The notes under the pieces were generated by a model, which worked only from the letters and a program-made list of their open reading frames with translations, ran no database searches and was not told the origin of the DNA. The translations under genes and the position numbers were made by a program. Positions 14,499 through 25,130 of a stretch of 64,000 bases of DNA are shown one piece after another; within the stretch, counting starts at the first letter, position 1, and each line of letters begins with the position of its first letter. This stretch comes from Monarcha castaneiventris obscurior (taxonomy: Eukaryota; Chordata; Aves; Passeriformes; Monarchidae). The stretch covers positions 12,554,001 through 12,618,000 of the forward strand of contig JAMPIT010000856.1 in the NCBI GenBank assembly GCA_026261815.1. The letters run 5' to 3'.

Positions 14499-14570
14499 GG
14501 TGAAATCATGGCCCCGGGGAAGTAAGTGGCAAAAACTTCCACTTACGTCACCAGGGTCAAGATTTCACTG
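14499..14570. mobile_element. Ancient palindromic MITE-like fossil
   Basis: The left arm starts GGTGAAATCATGGCCCC and the right arm ends with CAGGGTCAAGATTTCACT. The inner arms AGTAAGTGG and TCCACTTAC face each other across CAAAAACT. The whole 72-bp unit is an imperfect palindrome. It resembles a short palindromic repeat I recall as common in turtle and crocodile genomes (GTGAAATCCTGGCCCC...). That recollection is the only basis for the family link; the palindrome itself is visible. Confidence 0.6.
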
Positions 14571-16704
14571 CTATTTTTTATGATAATAATTTTTTGCTGC
14601 TCTCAACTGAAGCAGAGAGAGGTGAAGCCACATGCCCAGAAGCACAAGTGAACACCAAGCCCAGAAGATCAAGTGAAGAGTGAGTACTAACCTACTATTT
14701 CTTGCTCCTACCTCCCTCTTTCTCCCACCCAGCTCCTCTGTCCCTGCTCCACCTCAGCCATCCCCCTGCTCTGCAGAAAGGGACAGAGCTCATGGGCTGA
14801 GCACGGCTGAGTTTGCTGCAGACACTGCTCTCCTCCTACACAGACCACACTGCTGAGCCCTGGAGTGCTGGGCAGGTGAGTGGAGATCAACACCCAGCAG
14901 CCATGTGGCACAAACTGCTACAGCCTCAAGAGATGGGCCAGGAGATGGCTCGGTTGGGCATCACCTCTGCCCCTCTGGGGACAGCCTGGCCACTGCCTGG
15001 GCACTGCTGCTCTCTGCAGGGACAGGGATGGGCACAGACTGCATCAGTCCCTCCTCAGTGGATGTGCCAAGGAGCAGCGTTCACACACGTGTTGCAAAGT
15101 GCTGGCTCAATCCCCATTGGCACGTGTCACTAAAATTCCAAAAGCTGGTGGGTATTGAGGGGCGAGCTCAGGAAAGGTGAGGGCTGTGTCAGGGACAGAA
15201 TCACCCAGGCTGTGTGCCCTCATCACCCTCCAGTGCAGAGCAGAGGAGCATGGGCAGAGCCTGCTGCTACCTGCAGTGACCTCTGAGCTGGGGAAGGGAG
15301 GACACATGGCTTAAAATGGTCAAACATGACCCCCTTAATGAATCACTCTAGTCCAGACTTTTGGGGACAGAAAACCCATCACAGGTTAATAAACAAGCCC
15401 GTGTTTGTCATCTTTCCTGAGCCTACATGTCCACTGAGCCCCTGACTCCAGCATGTGGGATGGCACCTGGGTACCACAAACTGCTTTACTCAAAGGGCTG
15501 CCCCAGCATAGCAGTGTGCTGAGCACAGCCAGAGCACAGCAACATTCACTGAGCTGGAGGTCTCCTGTGGCATCCTGCATTTTACACCTACTCCATCCCA
15601 ACCAGCTAAATCAGCCCACTCCTGATGCCCAAGGATCTCCTTTATTCCTGCTCAGCAGCGGCCGTGATTCACACAATGGAAAATGTAAACCTTAGGGCTG
15701 CTTGAGCTATTCTTGCCCAGGCCATTTCCTGCTGAAGCCAGGGGAATTTTTGCCTTGCAGGGTTAAAGACCTGCTGACCTCATCCCACAGTGCCAACACA
15801 CCATCAGCACTTTCACAGAGCTCCTGCTATTTCATCCCTCTGAAAGGGACTTTGCAACTTTGTGGTCAGCACAAGTAACTCCATTTTCTGCCTGCTGGAT
15901 GGAAACCACTGCCTGTGCTGCAACTCCCTGCCTCTGGAAACCACAGGGTGTGCACTTGTTTAGTATCCCAGGGCTTTCATCTAAGGTTGTGTCATTTTTT
16001 TTCCCCCGTGCAGCTACACAGCTAAATTCAAGAAGACACACGTTGCCATTAAACAGCCCTGGAGAAAAGCCCCGAACGGTGTCACCTTGCTCAACCAGAG
16101 CCAAAGGTTGACATGGGCACATCCCTGTTGTGGATTTACAAGCAGAGTAAACAGAGCTGAGCTGTGCTCAGCAGGAGCTGGCTCGCCTGGAGCTCCCTGC
16201 CTTGCCTGGGGAAGCTGCAGCTCCTGCAGCCGCAGAGCCGCGGTGCCGGGGATGCTCTGGCAGCCACTGCTGCAGGGCTGCAGGGCTGCAGGGCAGCCTC
16301 TCCTCCCCTGGCACGGCCAGCCCTGCCAGGCACAGCCTTTTCAATAATAACCAGCCAACGATACAAATCTAGCTCGTGCAGGATGCTGTCTGCTCTCTGC
16401 TATCCCTTCTTTCTGTCAGCGTATTTATTTTAAATAACCGAACAGGGCACTTTCAGCCTGGTTGTGACTAAAAGATCTCCGACGTGAATGGGGTTTGCCT
16501 TGCTGGCAGACTTGGCAATTATTCAGGTAATACAGAGCTGGCAATATCTCTTTATGTTTAGCAGGGAAAATGAGCAGGGAAGTCGGAAAGCAATGTTGTA
16601 GGGACGCTGGAGAGAAGCCATGCAAAATATTAATACTCAAACAGCAGCGAGATCCCGAATAAAGAGCAAATAATGATAAAGAAACAACATATATCCAAAC
16701 ATAC

Positions 16705-16880
16705 CAACACTGGTTATCTTTTGGGAGACAAGGTCTTGTAGTAAAGCCTCAATTGCAGGATTATCTCTGGAATACAACTCGTACCGATTAATGCCAATGT
16801 GGAATTTTAACCAGTTTGGGTAGGAGTCTATGGAGGTTTCTCCAGTTGGCAAAAATTCTTCATGATGATCTTCATTTTGC
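16705..16880 (-). CDS. FAM20C: FAM20C coding exon 2
   Basis: This 176-bp internal exon carries the last base of Trp176 and residues 177-234, plus the first base of Ala235. The peptide contains [20 protein letters not shown] followed by [15 protein letters not shown], then VSQKITSV, a hallmark of FAM20 kinases at the start of the conserved domain. The acceptor is TGGTAG|G, preceded by a 17-base T tract on the coding strand. The donor is G|GTATGT at 16705/16704. Both phases fit: TG+G makes Trp from exon 1, and G+CA makes Ala with exon 3. The run [15 protein letters not shown] just after the splice is the least conserved part. Confidence 0.96.
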
Positions 16881-16891
16881 CTACCAGAAAA

Positions 16892-16922
<31 letters not shown>

Positions 16923-18548
16923 CAACAAAGTTGAGGAGAAAGAAATCATGTTACAGTTTGTAACACGCGTCAAGAAACGGGGCTTCAAAATGTGACAACC
17001 TGGACAGGCAAAGCGCTACAGAAGGGGGAGAAGTCCCAAGCTCCTCCCTGCACCAGGAGCCTTCTCCCACCTGGGGCTAATGGGGAGATGGATTCTCACT
17101 TCCCTTCACCCTGCCTGATTTAATGCCCATGAAAGTCAGGAGCAAAACTCCGAGTGGCATCACTGAGCGTTGGCAGAGGCCCTTCTAGAGCAGAAGCACA
17201 GAGCTCAGCTCTACCTTGTGTTCAGGCTGTGTTATGTTGCACGCAGCTTTTACAGGTCTGACTCGAACAACAGCACCATCCTGAGCCTTTCTTTAACAGG
17301 GATGTAGGGTAGGAAAGCAGGAGTGCAGCAGAACCTGACCTGTGGTGCCCAATGCTCCCATTCCCTCCTCCTCCTCCTTAAAGAGAGAGAATGAGAGAAA
17401 CTGCATCACTCTCAACTGGTTGCTAAAGAACTGCCTGGCTTTGCCCCTTCCCGAGCAGCAGGATACTACTGCAGCAAAGAACTGTTAAAATGATTGGTAC
17501 CCTCCAAATTTCACTTTAGTTCTGTGAACTTTGGCTGCAGCCACTAAGGAAAATATGTACAAGAGGCAGCTTCATTGTGGATATCAGTGCTGATTTCACT
17601 CTTCACCTACAGAACAGACTAACCCCTATTTTTGATTCAGAGTTCTCTGTGTTTACAGTCATCTCCAGATGTTCAGGCATTTGTGACTTTTTTTTTTTCT
17701 TTTTCTCTCAGAGAAACCAAAACTTTTCCAGGTTATTTCCCTTCACAGTCAATTAGGATTATTAGATGGAAGGGGCCTGGACAATTCACATGCTCATGGG
17801 GCAGAAATCAGAATTATTTATCCTCTCTTTCTAAAGGTTTAGATCATGCTGGCTGCTCTGCAGCTTGACAGAGCTTTTGCACGGTACAATGCAGCTGTTT
17901 AAACATTACAATGTCAGTGTGTTTGGAAGAGGGTGCTGTTGTATTAGACAACCCTTTTGATTTTTCAGTCATTGAATTTCTCAGCATTTCTAAGGAGCCA
18001 ACAGGGCATACGATTCACAGAGGCAACTGACTGCTTTGAAGGCTGGAGAGCAGCGGAGGTGCAGGGCACTGGGAATTAATTGAGGATGAAAAATGCAGCA
18101 CAGATCAGATCCTGAAAGCGGAAATACCTGCCAGGATGAATGCCTTTGTGGCACTAGACCTTGCTTTTGAGAAAAGTTAATGTGTTACTGCCTGGCCTCA
18201 CTGCTCAGCCCCTTCACCTCTGGGTGGGAGACAAGGGAGGCTCGCTGTGCGCTCCCCCTCCTCCTCACACCGTTCTTCTGGCAGCATCTTCCCCGGCCGC
18301 CGCTGGAGATGGGGCACACCGACCCCTTGGCCCCAGCGCTGCAGCCTTGCCGTGCTCCCGTGTTTATTCTGTATTTCACGGCATTTATTTTCCGAAGGAC
18401 CACTACCGGGCGAGCCTGCCAACCGTTTCTTTTCCCCAGTAACCCGGAGTCGCTCCGTTCAACCCTCTGCCCACTTCCACGCAGCCACGACCCCCCTAAA
18501 GCCGGCGTTCCCCACCGGAGGGCACCGACCCCGGGCACAGCCACTCAC
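16881..18548 (-). other. FAM20C intron 1
   Basis: This 1,668-bp intron runs from donor GTGAGT at 18548 to acceptor TAG at 16883-16881. Its right end is GC-rich (CpG island). Apart from short homopolymer tracts (T near 17690, A17 at 16893-16909) I see no repeat or additional exon. Confidence 0.85.
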
Positions 18549-19075
18549 CACTCGGGCTGCTCGGCCGCCCGCGGGTTGAACCTGATGTCGCTGTTGACAT
18601 TGAAGAGGAGGTCGCCGTCGGCCAGCGGGGGCAGGGCGGCGCGGTACAGCGGGTGCTGGAAGAGCGCGGCCAGCGGGGCGGCGTTGCCGGCGGGGGGCGG
18701 CGGCCGCGGGGCCCCGGGCCCGATCAAGCGCCGCGCCCTCCCCGCCGCCGCCGCCGCGCCCCCGCCGCCGCCGCCCGCCGCCCGCTCCGCCGCCCGCTCC
18801 GCCGCCTCCCGCGACTGCGACGAGAGGTTGGAGGCCGGCTCGGCGCTGAAGTCCTGCAGGATCCGCAGCGTGTGCTTGCCGGGCCAGCGCGGAGCGGCGG
18901 CGCGGGGCGGCGCGGCGGCGGCGGCGGCGGGCGGCGGGCAGGAGCAGCCCGGGCGGGCCTCGGCGCCGCGGCGCTCCAGGCGAGGCAGCAGGTCGATCAT
19001 GATGTGCATGGTGCAGGCGACGAGGAACACCATGAGGATGAGCACGCGGAACTTGCGGACCAGGAGCATTTTCAT
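18549..19075 (-). CDS. FAM20C: FAM20C coding exon 1 (start codon, signal anchor, luminal stem)
   Basis: FAM20C is the Golgi and secreted kinase that phosphorylates Ser-x-Glu sites in casein, SIBLING bone proteins and many secreted proteins. This exon gives residues 1-175 plus two bases of Trp176. The start is the ATG at 19075-19073 (context GCC ATG A); a second in-frame ATG is codon 3. Residues 10-30 are a hydrophobic type II signal anchor ([13 protein letters not shown]), followed by the family motif [10 protein letters not shown], the conserved block [10 protein letters not shown] (67-76), an N-glycosylation sequon NLS at 83, and [11 protein letters not shown] with LLFNVNSD (141-163). All match known FAM20C N-termini. 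Residues 50-60 and 91-112 are Ala/Gly-rich low complexity coded by GCC/CGG runs. The donor is TG|GTGAGT at 18549/18548, which leaves phase 2 and fits exon 2. The gene is incomplete at the left window edge. Confidence 0.96.
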
Positions 19076-19094
19076 GGCCGGGGCGGCTGATGAA

Positions 19095-19289
19095 TTACCG
19101 GGGGAGGGGGAGGGAGGGGAGGCGGCGGACAGAGCCCGGGCGGGCGCGGGGATGCCGGGCCCCCCCCGGGGCTCCGGCGGGCTCCTCTCGGGTCGGGAAG
19201 CGAGCGATCAAGTCAATAAAGTTACCTCCATAGGCGCCGAGAAATAAACAGGCTAAACGCGATAGGTCCTCATGTCTCAGTATCATCAA
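19095..19289 (-). promoter_or_regulatory. Possible upstream open reading frame in FAM20C leader
   Basis: On the gene strand an ATG-ATG pair at 19289-19284 opens a 64-codon frame that ends with TAA at 19097-19095, 19 bases before the FAM20C start codon. The first part (MMILRHEDLSRL) lies outside the densest GC region. If the transcript starts upstream of 19289 this frame would be met first and could reduce translation of FAM20C. If transcription starts inside the CpG island it is not in the mRNA. Coding value is unproven. Confidence 0.35.
19100..19119 (+). promoter_or_regulatory. G-quadruplex motif next to FAM20C start codon
   Basis: The plus strand reads GGGGGAGGGGGAGGGAGGGG, four runs of three or more G separated by single A bases. 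This is a canonical short-loop quadruplex pattern. It lies 25-44 bases upstream of the FAM20C ATG. The G-rich strand is the template strand, so the mRNA leader is C-rich here. Confidence 0.6.
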
Positions 19290-19946
19290 GAACTTGGGAG
19301 GGGGAGGGAAAAAAAAAAAAATAAAAGGGGAAAAAAAAATTTAAAAAAAAAAAAAAAAGAGCTCCGGACCGAGCCTTTAAAATCAACAGGAAAACAGTGC
19401 CAGCGGCATGGCAATATAGAAAGCCATCTGTTCACGATTTCTCCCTCTTTTTATTACAGGGATCACAACAAACAGGGAAAACTGGCTCTTGGAGAGCAAC
19501 CGGCATCAAGCACAGCCGCTGATTAAATAAAATTTAAAAAAAAATACGGGGAGGCGGAGGGGGGAAAGAAAAATATTAAGAAAACCTGTGCGGAAAGGCG
19601 ACAGAAGAAAAAAAATCATCCATAATATTTGGCTGTGCTGGAAACGCTGACTCCCTTCCCTTGGATTTGAGCAGTGATGCAGCAGAAGCGCTCTCCGCTC
19701 GCTCTCGCTCCCTCTCTTCTCTCAGACTCTTTAAGAACCTTGGCTGGAAAATCATTTTCTTAGAGCGGTTCCAGTTTCTTCATCCATCGCGTCCAGTGCT
19801 TGGGAGAGATTAGTATGTTCAACTGAGATCGAGTCTGGGTGGCTGCTGTATCCGAGCTGGGCTTGTGCTTTGGCTTGGGTTGGTTTTTTTTGGCTGCAAA
19901 ACTGTCTGATGGCACAACTGCAACATAAAGGTTAAATATGGCACAG

Positions 19947-19968
19947 AAAAAAAAAAAAAAAAAAAAAA
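19947..19968. repeat. Poly(A) tract, 22 bases
   Basis: An uninterrupted run of A upstream of FAM20C, with no LINE or SINE body attached on its 5' side that I can recognise. Confidence 0.85.
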
Positions 19969-20075
19969 GGAGGGGAGAAGGAAGGATTAGAGGAAAGAAA
20001 CTAATATAAATCAGTAGAGGTTCTTTTTTAGCGAAGAGGTCTTTGATCTCTGCTGGGTCTTACAGATCTTTCTTT

Positions 20076-20130
20076 AGGAGAGAGAGAAAGGAAGAGAGAA
20101 GGGGGGAGAGGAGGGAAAAGGGGGGAGAGA
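20076..20130 (+). repeat. 55-base pure purine tract
   Basis: Every base in this stretch is A or G, with GAGAGA and GGGGGG blocks. Long homopurine-homopyrimidine tracts of this kind can form triplex (H-) DNA and are often seen near promoters. It lies about 1 kb upstream of the FAM20C start codon. Confidence 0.75.
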
Positions 20131-20509
20131 TCTTTGGCAGGTGCAGAGTGAAAACCTCTTTCAGCTACACTGAATTCTGGAGACTGGTTGGACTAGTAGC
20201 TCTGCAGCTCGAGCTTTCAGTGGGTGTGTTAAATATTATGAGCCAGCCATGATTCCTGCCTTCCTCACGTCATAGTTAGGAGATTGGCTAAATAAACGCT
20301 ACAGTGATAGTAACAGGAAAACCTCAACCAAAAGCGGGTTTTTTTTTTTCCCCTCCTCTCCTCCCTCCTTCCCACCCCCCCTTTTCATTCTACTGCAGCT
20401 CCAACTGGGGCAAGGAGAGGGCGTCTGTTCCACAAAGGTTTGGGGAAAAAAAAATATAAAGGGGAAAAAAAAAAAAAAGAAAGAAAGCGGTGGAGGAGAG
20501 AGGAATGTG

Positions 20510-20860
20510 CACTAGCAGCACTGCGAGGCAGCAGCGCGGTGTGTGCCGGGCTGGGATGGCCGATGGAGCTCCGTGGCTGCCCGGGCTGGCAAGTGGCGCA
20601 TTGCCCGCACTCGCCCCCGGCCCGGCAAGGTCAGGCCGGGCAGCCGCGAGTTCCGCTGCCCCCGGAGCAGCCTCGCTGTCTAATCCGAGATGCTGCTCCC
20701 ATAATCCGGGCCCTGCCTTCCCCTCCTGCTGCCTTCCCCTCGCCGCTGGCTCCGTGCCCGGCTGGCCCGCTGGGCTAATGGAGGTGGTGGCCCCGGGGCC
20801 AGCACGGCCCGAAGGATGCTGCTGGCAGCTGTGGAAGAGCGAGGGCACTCTGGAGGGAGA
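20510..20860. promoter_or_regulatory. Second GC/CpG-rich patch upstream of FAM20C
   Basis: This block is clearly richer in G, C and CpG than its surroundings (for example GCGAGGCAGCAGCGCGG and CCCGGCCCGGCAAGG). It is separated from the FAM20C island by about 1.2 kb of A-rich DNA. It could be a second promoter or the start of a divergent non-coding transcript. Open frames across it on both strands show no recognisable protein, so I do not call a gene. Confidence 0.45.
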
Positions 20861-20899
20861 GACGAGCTATTCCTGGTTCTTCAGGTGATCAGGGATGCT

Positions 20900-23800
20900 C
20901 AGAGGTGCTGATTTCTGTCTTTGGGCAGTTTCCCTGGATGCTCTGGTCCATAGCAGGGCTCCGGCGGGGGTTGAGTCGGGCTGTAGGAGCAGTGAGAAAG
21001 GTAAAGTGCTCACTCCGACCCGCCACCACCTTTCCACAGAATCATCTCAGTGCTGAGTGCGGAGGTCCGTTTTTCCCTGAATTAAACCGCATTAAAGTGT
21101 TGCTTTTCCTCAAAAGTGTTCTCCCATCCGCCAGGCTCCGTCCAGCTCTGCACTCCTCTGAAGCCCATCCATGCAGTGTTACAGTGTCACCATGTCTGGC
21201 ACAAGGGAAATCACTGCTTTTCCAGCAGAAATAAAGATTGGTGAAAAAAAAAAAAAACCCCTAACAGGACCATGATCCTATGCACTGCTCTGGAGCTTTG
21301 TGGAAAGACAAAACTTGCTCTCTTAGGGAGACTTTGATCCCAGGGTTCAGATGTGTACCTGGATCCTTCAAGTACATCCGTGCTTAGTTACAGCAAAACG
21401 TTTTGCTACAGAGCCAGAAGCAAGGTTTTCTGTGTTTTCCCACTTTTTTTCACCAAGATCAGCTAGGACAAAGGCTGTCTGGACAGCTGACTGTGTGCAC
21501 AGTGGCAGTGGTTCCTTGTGTCCGCTGCTGTTCAATATCAAGTCTGTGCAGTCCTGCATGGGAGATCAAGTTGGGTTCATAATTTAACTACCTCTATGCA
21601 GTGAGAGAACATTCAGCTTATATTAACCTGGTTTAGGAAGCTGACATTTTAGGCCCATCAGGAAGAACCTTGCAGTTTTGGTCCAGCTGGGAAGCCCAGA
21701 GTTGCTGGAAAGGGGTACGATACGTGGTGGGGGTGCAGCACGAATAGCATGTGGAAGATTATCTCCGTGGTTTGGGGGTTCTTTTCTTTTTCTTTTTGCC
21801 TGCCTGTGGCTTTGCCTGCCTTTCTCCTGCTGCTGTCTCTTAGGGAAATCAGCTCAGCTGAAGCTGGAGCCTGTGGCTTGGGGAGTGGCTGATGGAGGAG
21901 GGCAGCTGAAGCCAGCGAGGGGTGAGTGCAGGGTATGTGGTTCCTTGTGTATCGCTTGTGTTGCACTCTGCTGTGGTTTTTTCAGGAGTTCTGCAGGAGC
22001 TGTTTGTAGCACTTAAAGTGAGGATAGATAATATGATACATTATCTCCTTTAGCGTGGCACAGTAGAATTTGTAAGTCGCAAATTTTAGCTACATGGAGT
22101 TTGGGTTTTGGTGTTTGCCCTACTAAAACTGAGGTCTATGGAGTTAGATGGGGGTGAAACTGAACAGGTCTGAGGAGAAAGTTGCAAATTACTTCAGTGA
22201 GGTCTTTAAGTTAAAGTTGTTTGAATTTACTTTGCAGTGAAAGAACATTGTGCCAAACGTTGTAACTCCGTGTGTAAGAGTTATATCATGAAAGGGAGGC
22301 TGCCTTTGAAGTATAATGCAGGCAACTTGATGTAGTTAATTACATGACTTTCAAGAGGTGAAAATGTGGATGCTGTGAACAAGTAACTAATTCCTTGAAA
22401 CTGCATGTTTTTGTTTTCATCAGTGTGATCTCTAGTGCACATTGGCTATTTAGTTAAATACGGTTTCATCTAAATTGTGTCTAAATCTCCCTGTCTTCCA
22501 CAGGCTGCTTGCTCCTTAAGCCTTTTAAACATTTGAGTTTTATCTAAAGATGTGAGACTGGTAGATGTACTGTGTTCTCTTCTGTGACTGACCTTTGTGG
22601 ACAAGTTTTGCCTGGACCCAGGTGCCCCCGAGATGTGAATAAAGGAGAGCTGTCTTATGTCACTGCATTTGTTTCTCAGCTTCAGTACCTACAAATGCCT
22701 TCAGCCCCTGGTGGGTCATCTGTGACATAAGGTACAGTGGCCAGTTGGTGAAGGCTGGCAGAGGATGAGCTTGTGGCTTTGCTTTGGACTAAGGGAAATG
22801 CATAATTCCTTGTTTCCTGAGCCTTTCTTCCTCTGTCCTGAAGGCTGGTGATGGTCAGCACCAGCAATGTGTTACAGCCCCTCTGTGCCTCTAAGCTGTG
22901 CTGATGGGTGAAGACAAGGGAATGAAGTCAGAGCTCATCTGGCTCTTCCCAAACCCTGAGGATCACAGGAGGAGGAGACTGTGCAAGAGTAGAGCCCTGC
23001 CCTTGTCCTGGAGTCGCTGTGCCGTGGGTGTGAGGGAAGGGGCTGCTCTCACCTCTCTGATTGTCTGCTTGGGAACACAAAACGAGTGCCAGTCTCACAT
23101 TTGCATTGCTGCTGGTGACCCTGCGGGGCTGGCAGGGAGCCTGGTGCTCTGGCCAGGGAGATGGGGACTGAAGGATCTGCTGGGTTGGGAGGGCTGAGGT
23201 GGCTTGTGGTCAGGAAGCCACAGGTTGTTGCTGCATGAAAGCCCTGGGATAAGTCAGGAGCTGGGCTGCAGGTCAGGATAGCCTGGAAATGGGGTGGCAG
23301 GTGGCAGGCAGACCCAGGGCCTGGCTCTAAGGTGTTCCAAGGCCAGTGCAGCTTGCCAGGGCAAGCTCATTGCTGGCCCTGGGCAAGTGTGAGCTTGGTG
23401 CAAGAGAGCTTTGGTGCTTGTGCTGGGATCTGGGGCGTGTGCAATCCACCCCTGCTAGGGAAGGGCTCCCTTCTTCTGCTGCAAGGGAAGAAATGGGGAT
23501 TTGTGTCCAGGCAGCTGGATTTCAGCCCTACATCCCTGTGCATGGACTGTGAGGCCCTGGCCCCTTCACTTTCAGTGCAAGTGCAATGTTTGCATGCAGC
23601 TTACCTCCTCTGGTTTCAAATGTTTGCATGCAAGGCTTGATAAAAACCCCAAAATTTTGGTAACTGCTGATTATTGTTCAAGCAGGCTTTTAAGTACCAA
23701 ACTTGCATGTGTAGAGTCACAGGGTCTTTGTAATCAGACCCGATTTGGGCAGTTGTTGGTTAGAAGCAGAAGATAGTTGTTTATTATTTAACTTTCCAAG

Positions 23801-25130
23801 TTAACTTGGTCTCAGTAAGGAATATGTAAATATTTCTCCTTGACTAAGCTCTATGCCTTCATATGGAATTCCAGTATGTGGAAAAGAGCTTTTCATTTCT
23901 GCTGTGCTGTGTGTTGGACCAGCATTACCCCTGTAATTGTTGGCATTATGTAAACAAGAAAATAATAAGTTCTTAATGGAATATTATGACATCAATAAGT
24001 CATTGCATACAGCTCATTTCAATAACATAAATGAAATCAAGTCCCTTACATCAACTCTTTCTTTTATTTTTGGTCGCTGAATTAAAATCTTTCCTCTCTT
24101 TTATTGAAGTACTTGGAAGTTATTGGGAATTTCTCATTGAATTGCTACAGTCATGAGCCAGGATTGCTTTGGATCTAACAAGCTTTTTAATTTGGTATTA
24201 CAGATTGGAGCTCAGCACTTCTTTCCATGTTCTACCTTTGCTTTTATTCAATAACACAATCAAGAATTCGGGAGGGGGTTACTGTCGTATGTCCTGTCAT
24301 TTCTTCATTGTTTCGTGCATGAATTAATAGCTTATCTGCTGCTGAAATCTGTGTAGATGTTTATTCTCCCCGTTTTTGTCTGCCTGCCTCACTGAGCAGC
24401 GACAATGGTCAGTGTACGTGATAGTGTATTCAGGTAAATAAATGAAGCATGGTTTTGGGTGAGTAAACACACCCAGCTATTATTTTCTGTTATAACGGTT
24501 TACAGCCCTCTGATGTAAAGCCTGAATGCAGCAGGGCAAGCTGTAAGTCAGGCCTGATTGCACATTTTGAATCAGTGTAATATTTTTATTGTTACTTCTA
24601 ATGGAAAAATGGATTTTCCTTTCTGAGAGCCTCTATCTATGATGCTGGAAGTCCTGAGGGCATCGCATGCCTTGCCTGGCCCCTGTGGCCCTGCTGCCCA
24701 GGGTGCCCTTCCTGCTCTCCCTCTCCTTCCTCCCTCTGAAGATTCATGTGCTGACCTAATTTATTGGTGCTTTGCCTTATAAGCACAGATCACACTGGCA
24801 ATCTAATGGGTACTGCATATTAACCTCCCACACTGCCAAAATCACTTTGGTTGCTGTGGAATTCACTTGCTGCTGAACAGGAGGTGATTCCATAAGCTTG
24901 ATTTCACTGTCAACTTCTTCTGTGTATGAAGCATCAGCAACACACCTTTCAAGTGGTGTGCTGATATTTTTTTAATAATGCATGCTAATGTTTTGGCTGC
25001 CTTCCAGCCCAGGGTTTTGTTAGGTATTTGGTATTTTTTTGAATGACTCTTGACCCAAATCTCCACCCCCAAATCACAGAGGCAGTGTGGTCACCCACTC
25101 CTTCCCATGGTGGCTTTGCTAAGGTTGCCT
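20900..25130. other. Gene-free upstream flank
   Basis: I found no coding exon, LTR or CR1 element that I could support here. The sequence is ordinary AT-rich bird intergenic DNA with short homopolymers (A13 near 21245). Confidence 0.6.

Larger units (their letters stand above)
8063..16704 (-). other. FAM20C intron 2
   Basis: This 8.6-kb intron runs from GTATGT at 16704 to GCAG at 8066-8063. It contains a CR1 fragment (9858-9935), a palindromic MITE-like fossil (14499-14570), a perfect 9-bp hairpin (13404-13424), a short TAGA/TATA-rich patch near 13130-13160 and an 8-bp triplicate (GCTGCAGG) near 16271-16293. I found no alternative coding exon; open frames near 14.8-15.3 kb look like chance frames in moderately GC-rich DNA. 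Confidence 0.85.
1..19289 (-). other. FAM20C: FAM20C transcription unit, 5' part (runs off the left edge)
   Basis: Transcription runs right to left. The window holds the leader, three coding exons and introns 1-3; intron 3 is cut by the window edge. About 261 of the roughly 580 residues usual for the family are encoded here. The Asp/Glu residues that bind metal and catalyse phosphate transfer, and the C-terminal disulphide-rich part, must be in later exons. The right limit given is that of an upstream ATG frame in the presumed leader; I cannot place the transcription start. No poly(A) site of this gene is present. Confidence 0.85.
18200..19290 (-). promoter_or_regulatory. CpG island over FAM20C exon 1 and 5' leader
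   Basis: By eye, this stretch is strongly GC-rich with dense CpG, against an AT-rich background on both sides. It covers the end of intron 1, all of exon 1 and about 200 bases before the start codon. A CpG island over the first exon is the usual promoter type for a broadly expressed vertebrate gene such as FAM20C. I see no convincing TATA box at a defined distance. Just beyond it (19300-19360 and 19947-19968) are long A tracts, which are T tracts on the gene strand. Confidence 0.8.

Noticed and set aside
18653..19090. 145-codon Arg/Gly/Ala-rich plus-strand frame
   Set aside because: Another antisense shadow of FAM20C exon 1.
18180..19247. 355-codon plus-strand open frame across the CpG island, longer than the real exon
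   Set aside because: It is antisense to FAM20C exon 1. GC-rich DNA has few stops, and the product is low-complexity Ala/Gly/Arg/Pro with no known domain, whereas the minus strand encodes a recognised protein with matching splice sites.
20490..20888. 132-codon frame in the second CpG-rich patch
   Set aside because: Composition follows the GC content; no known protein, and frames exist on both strands.
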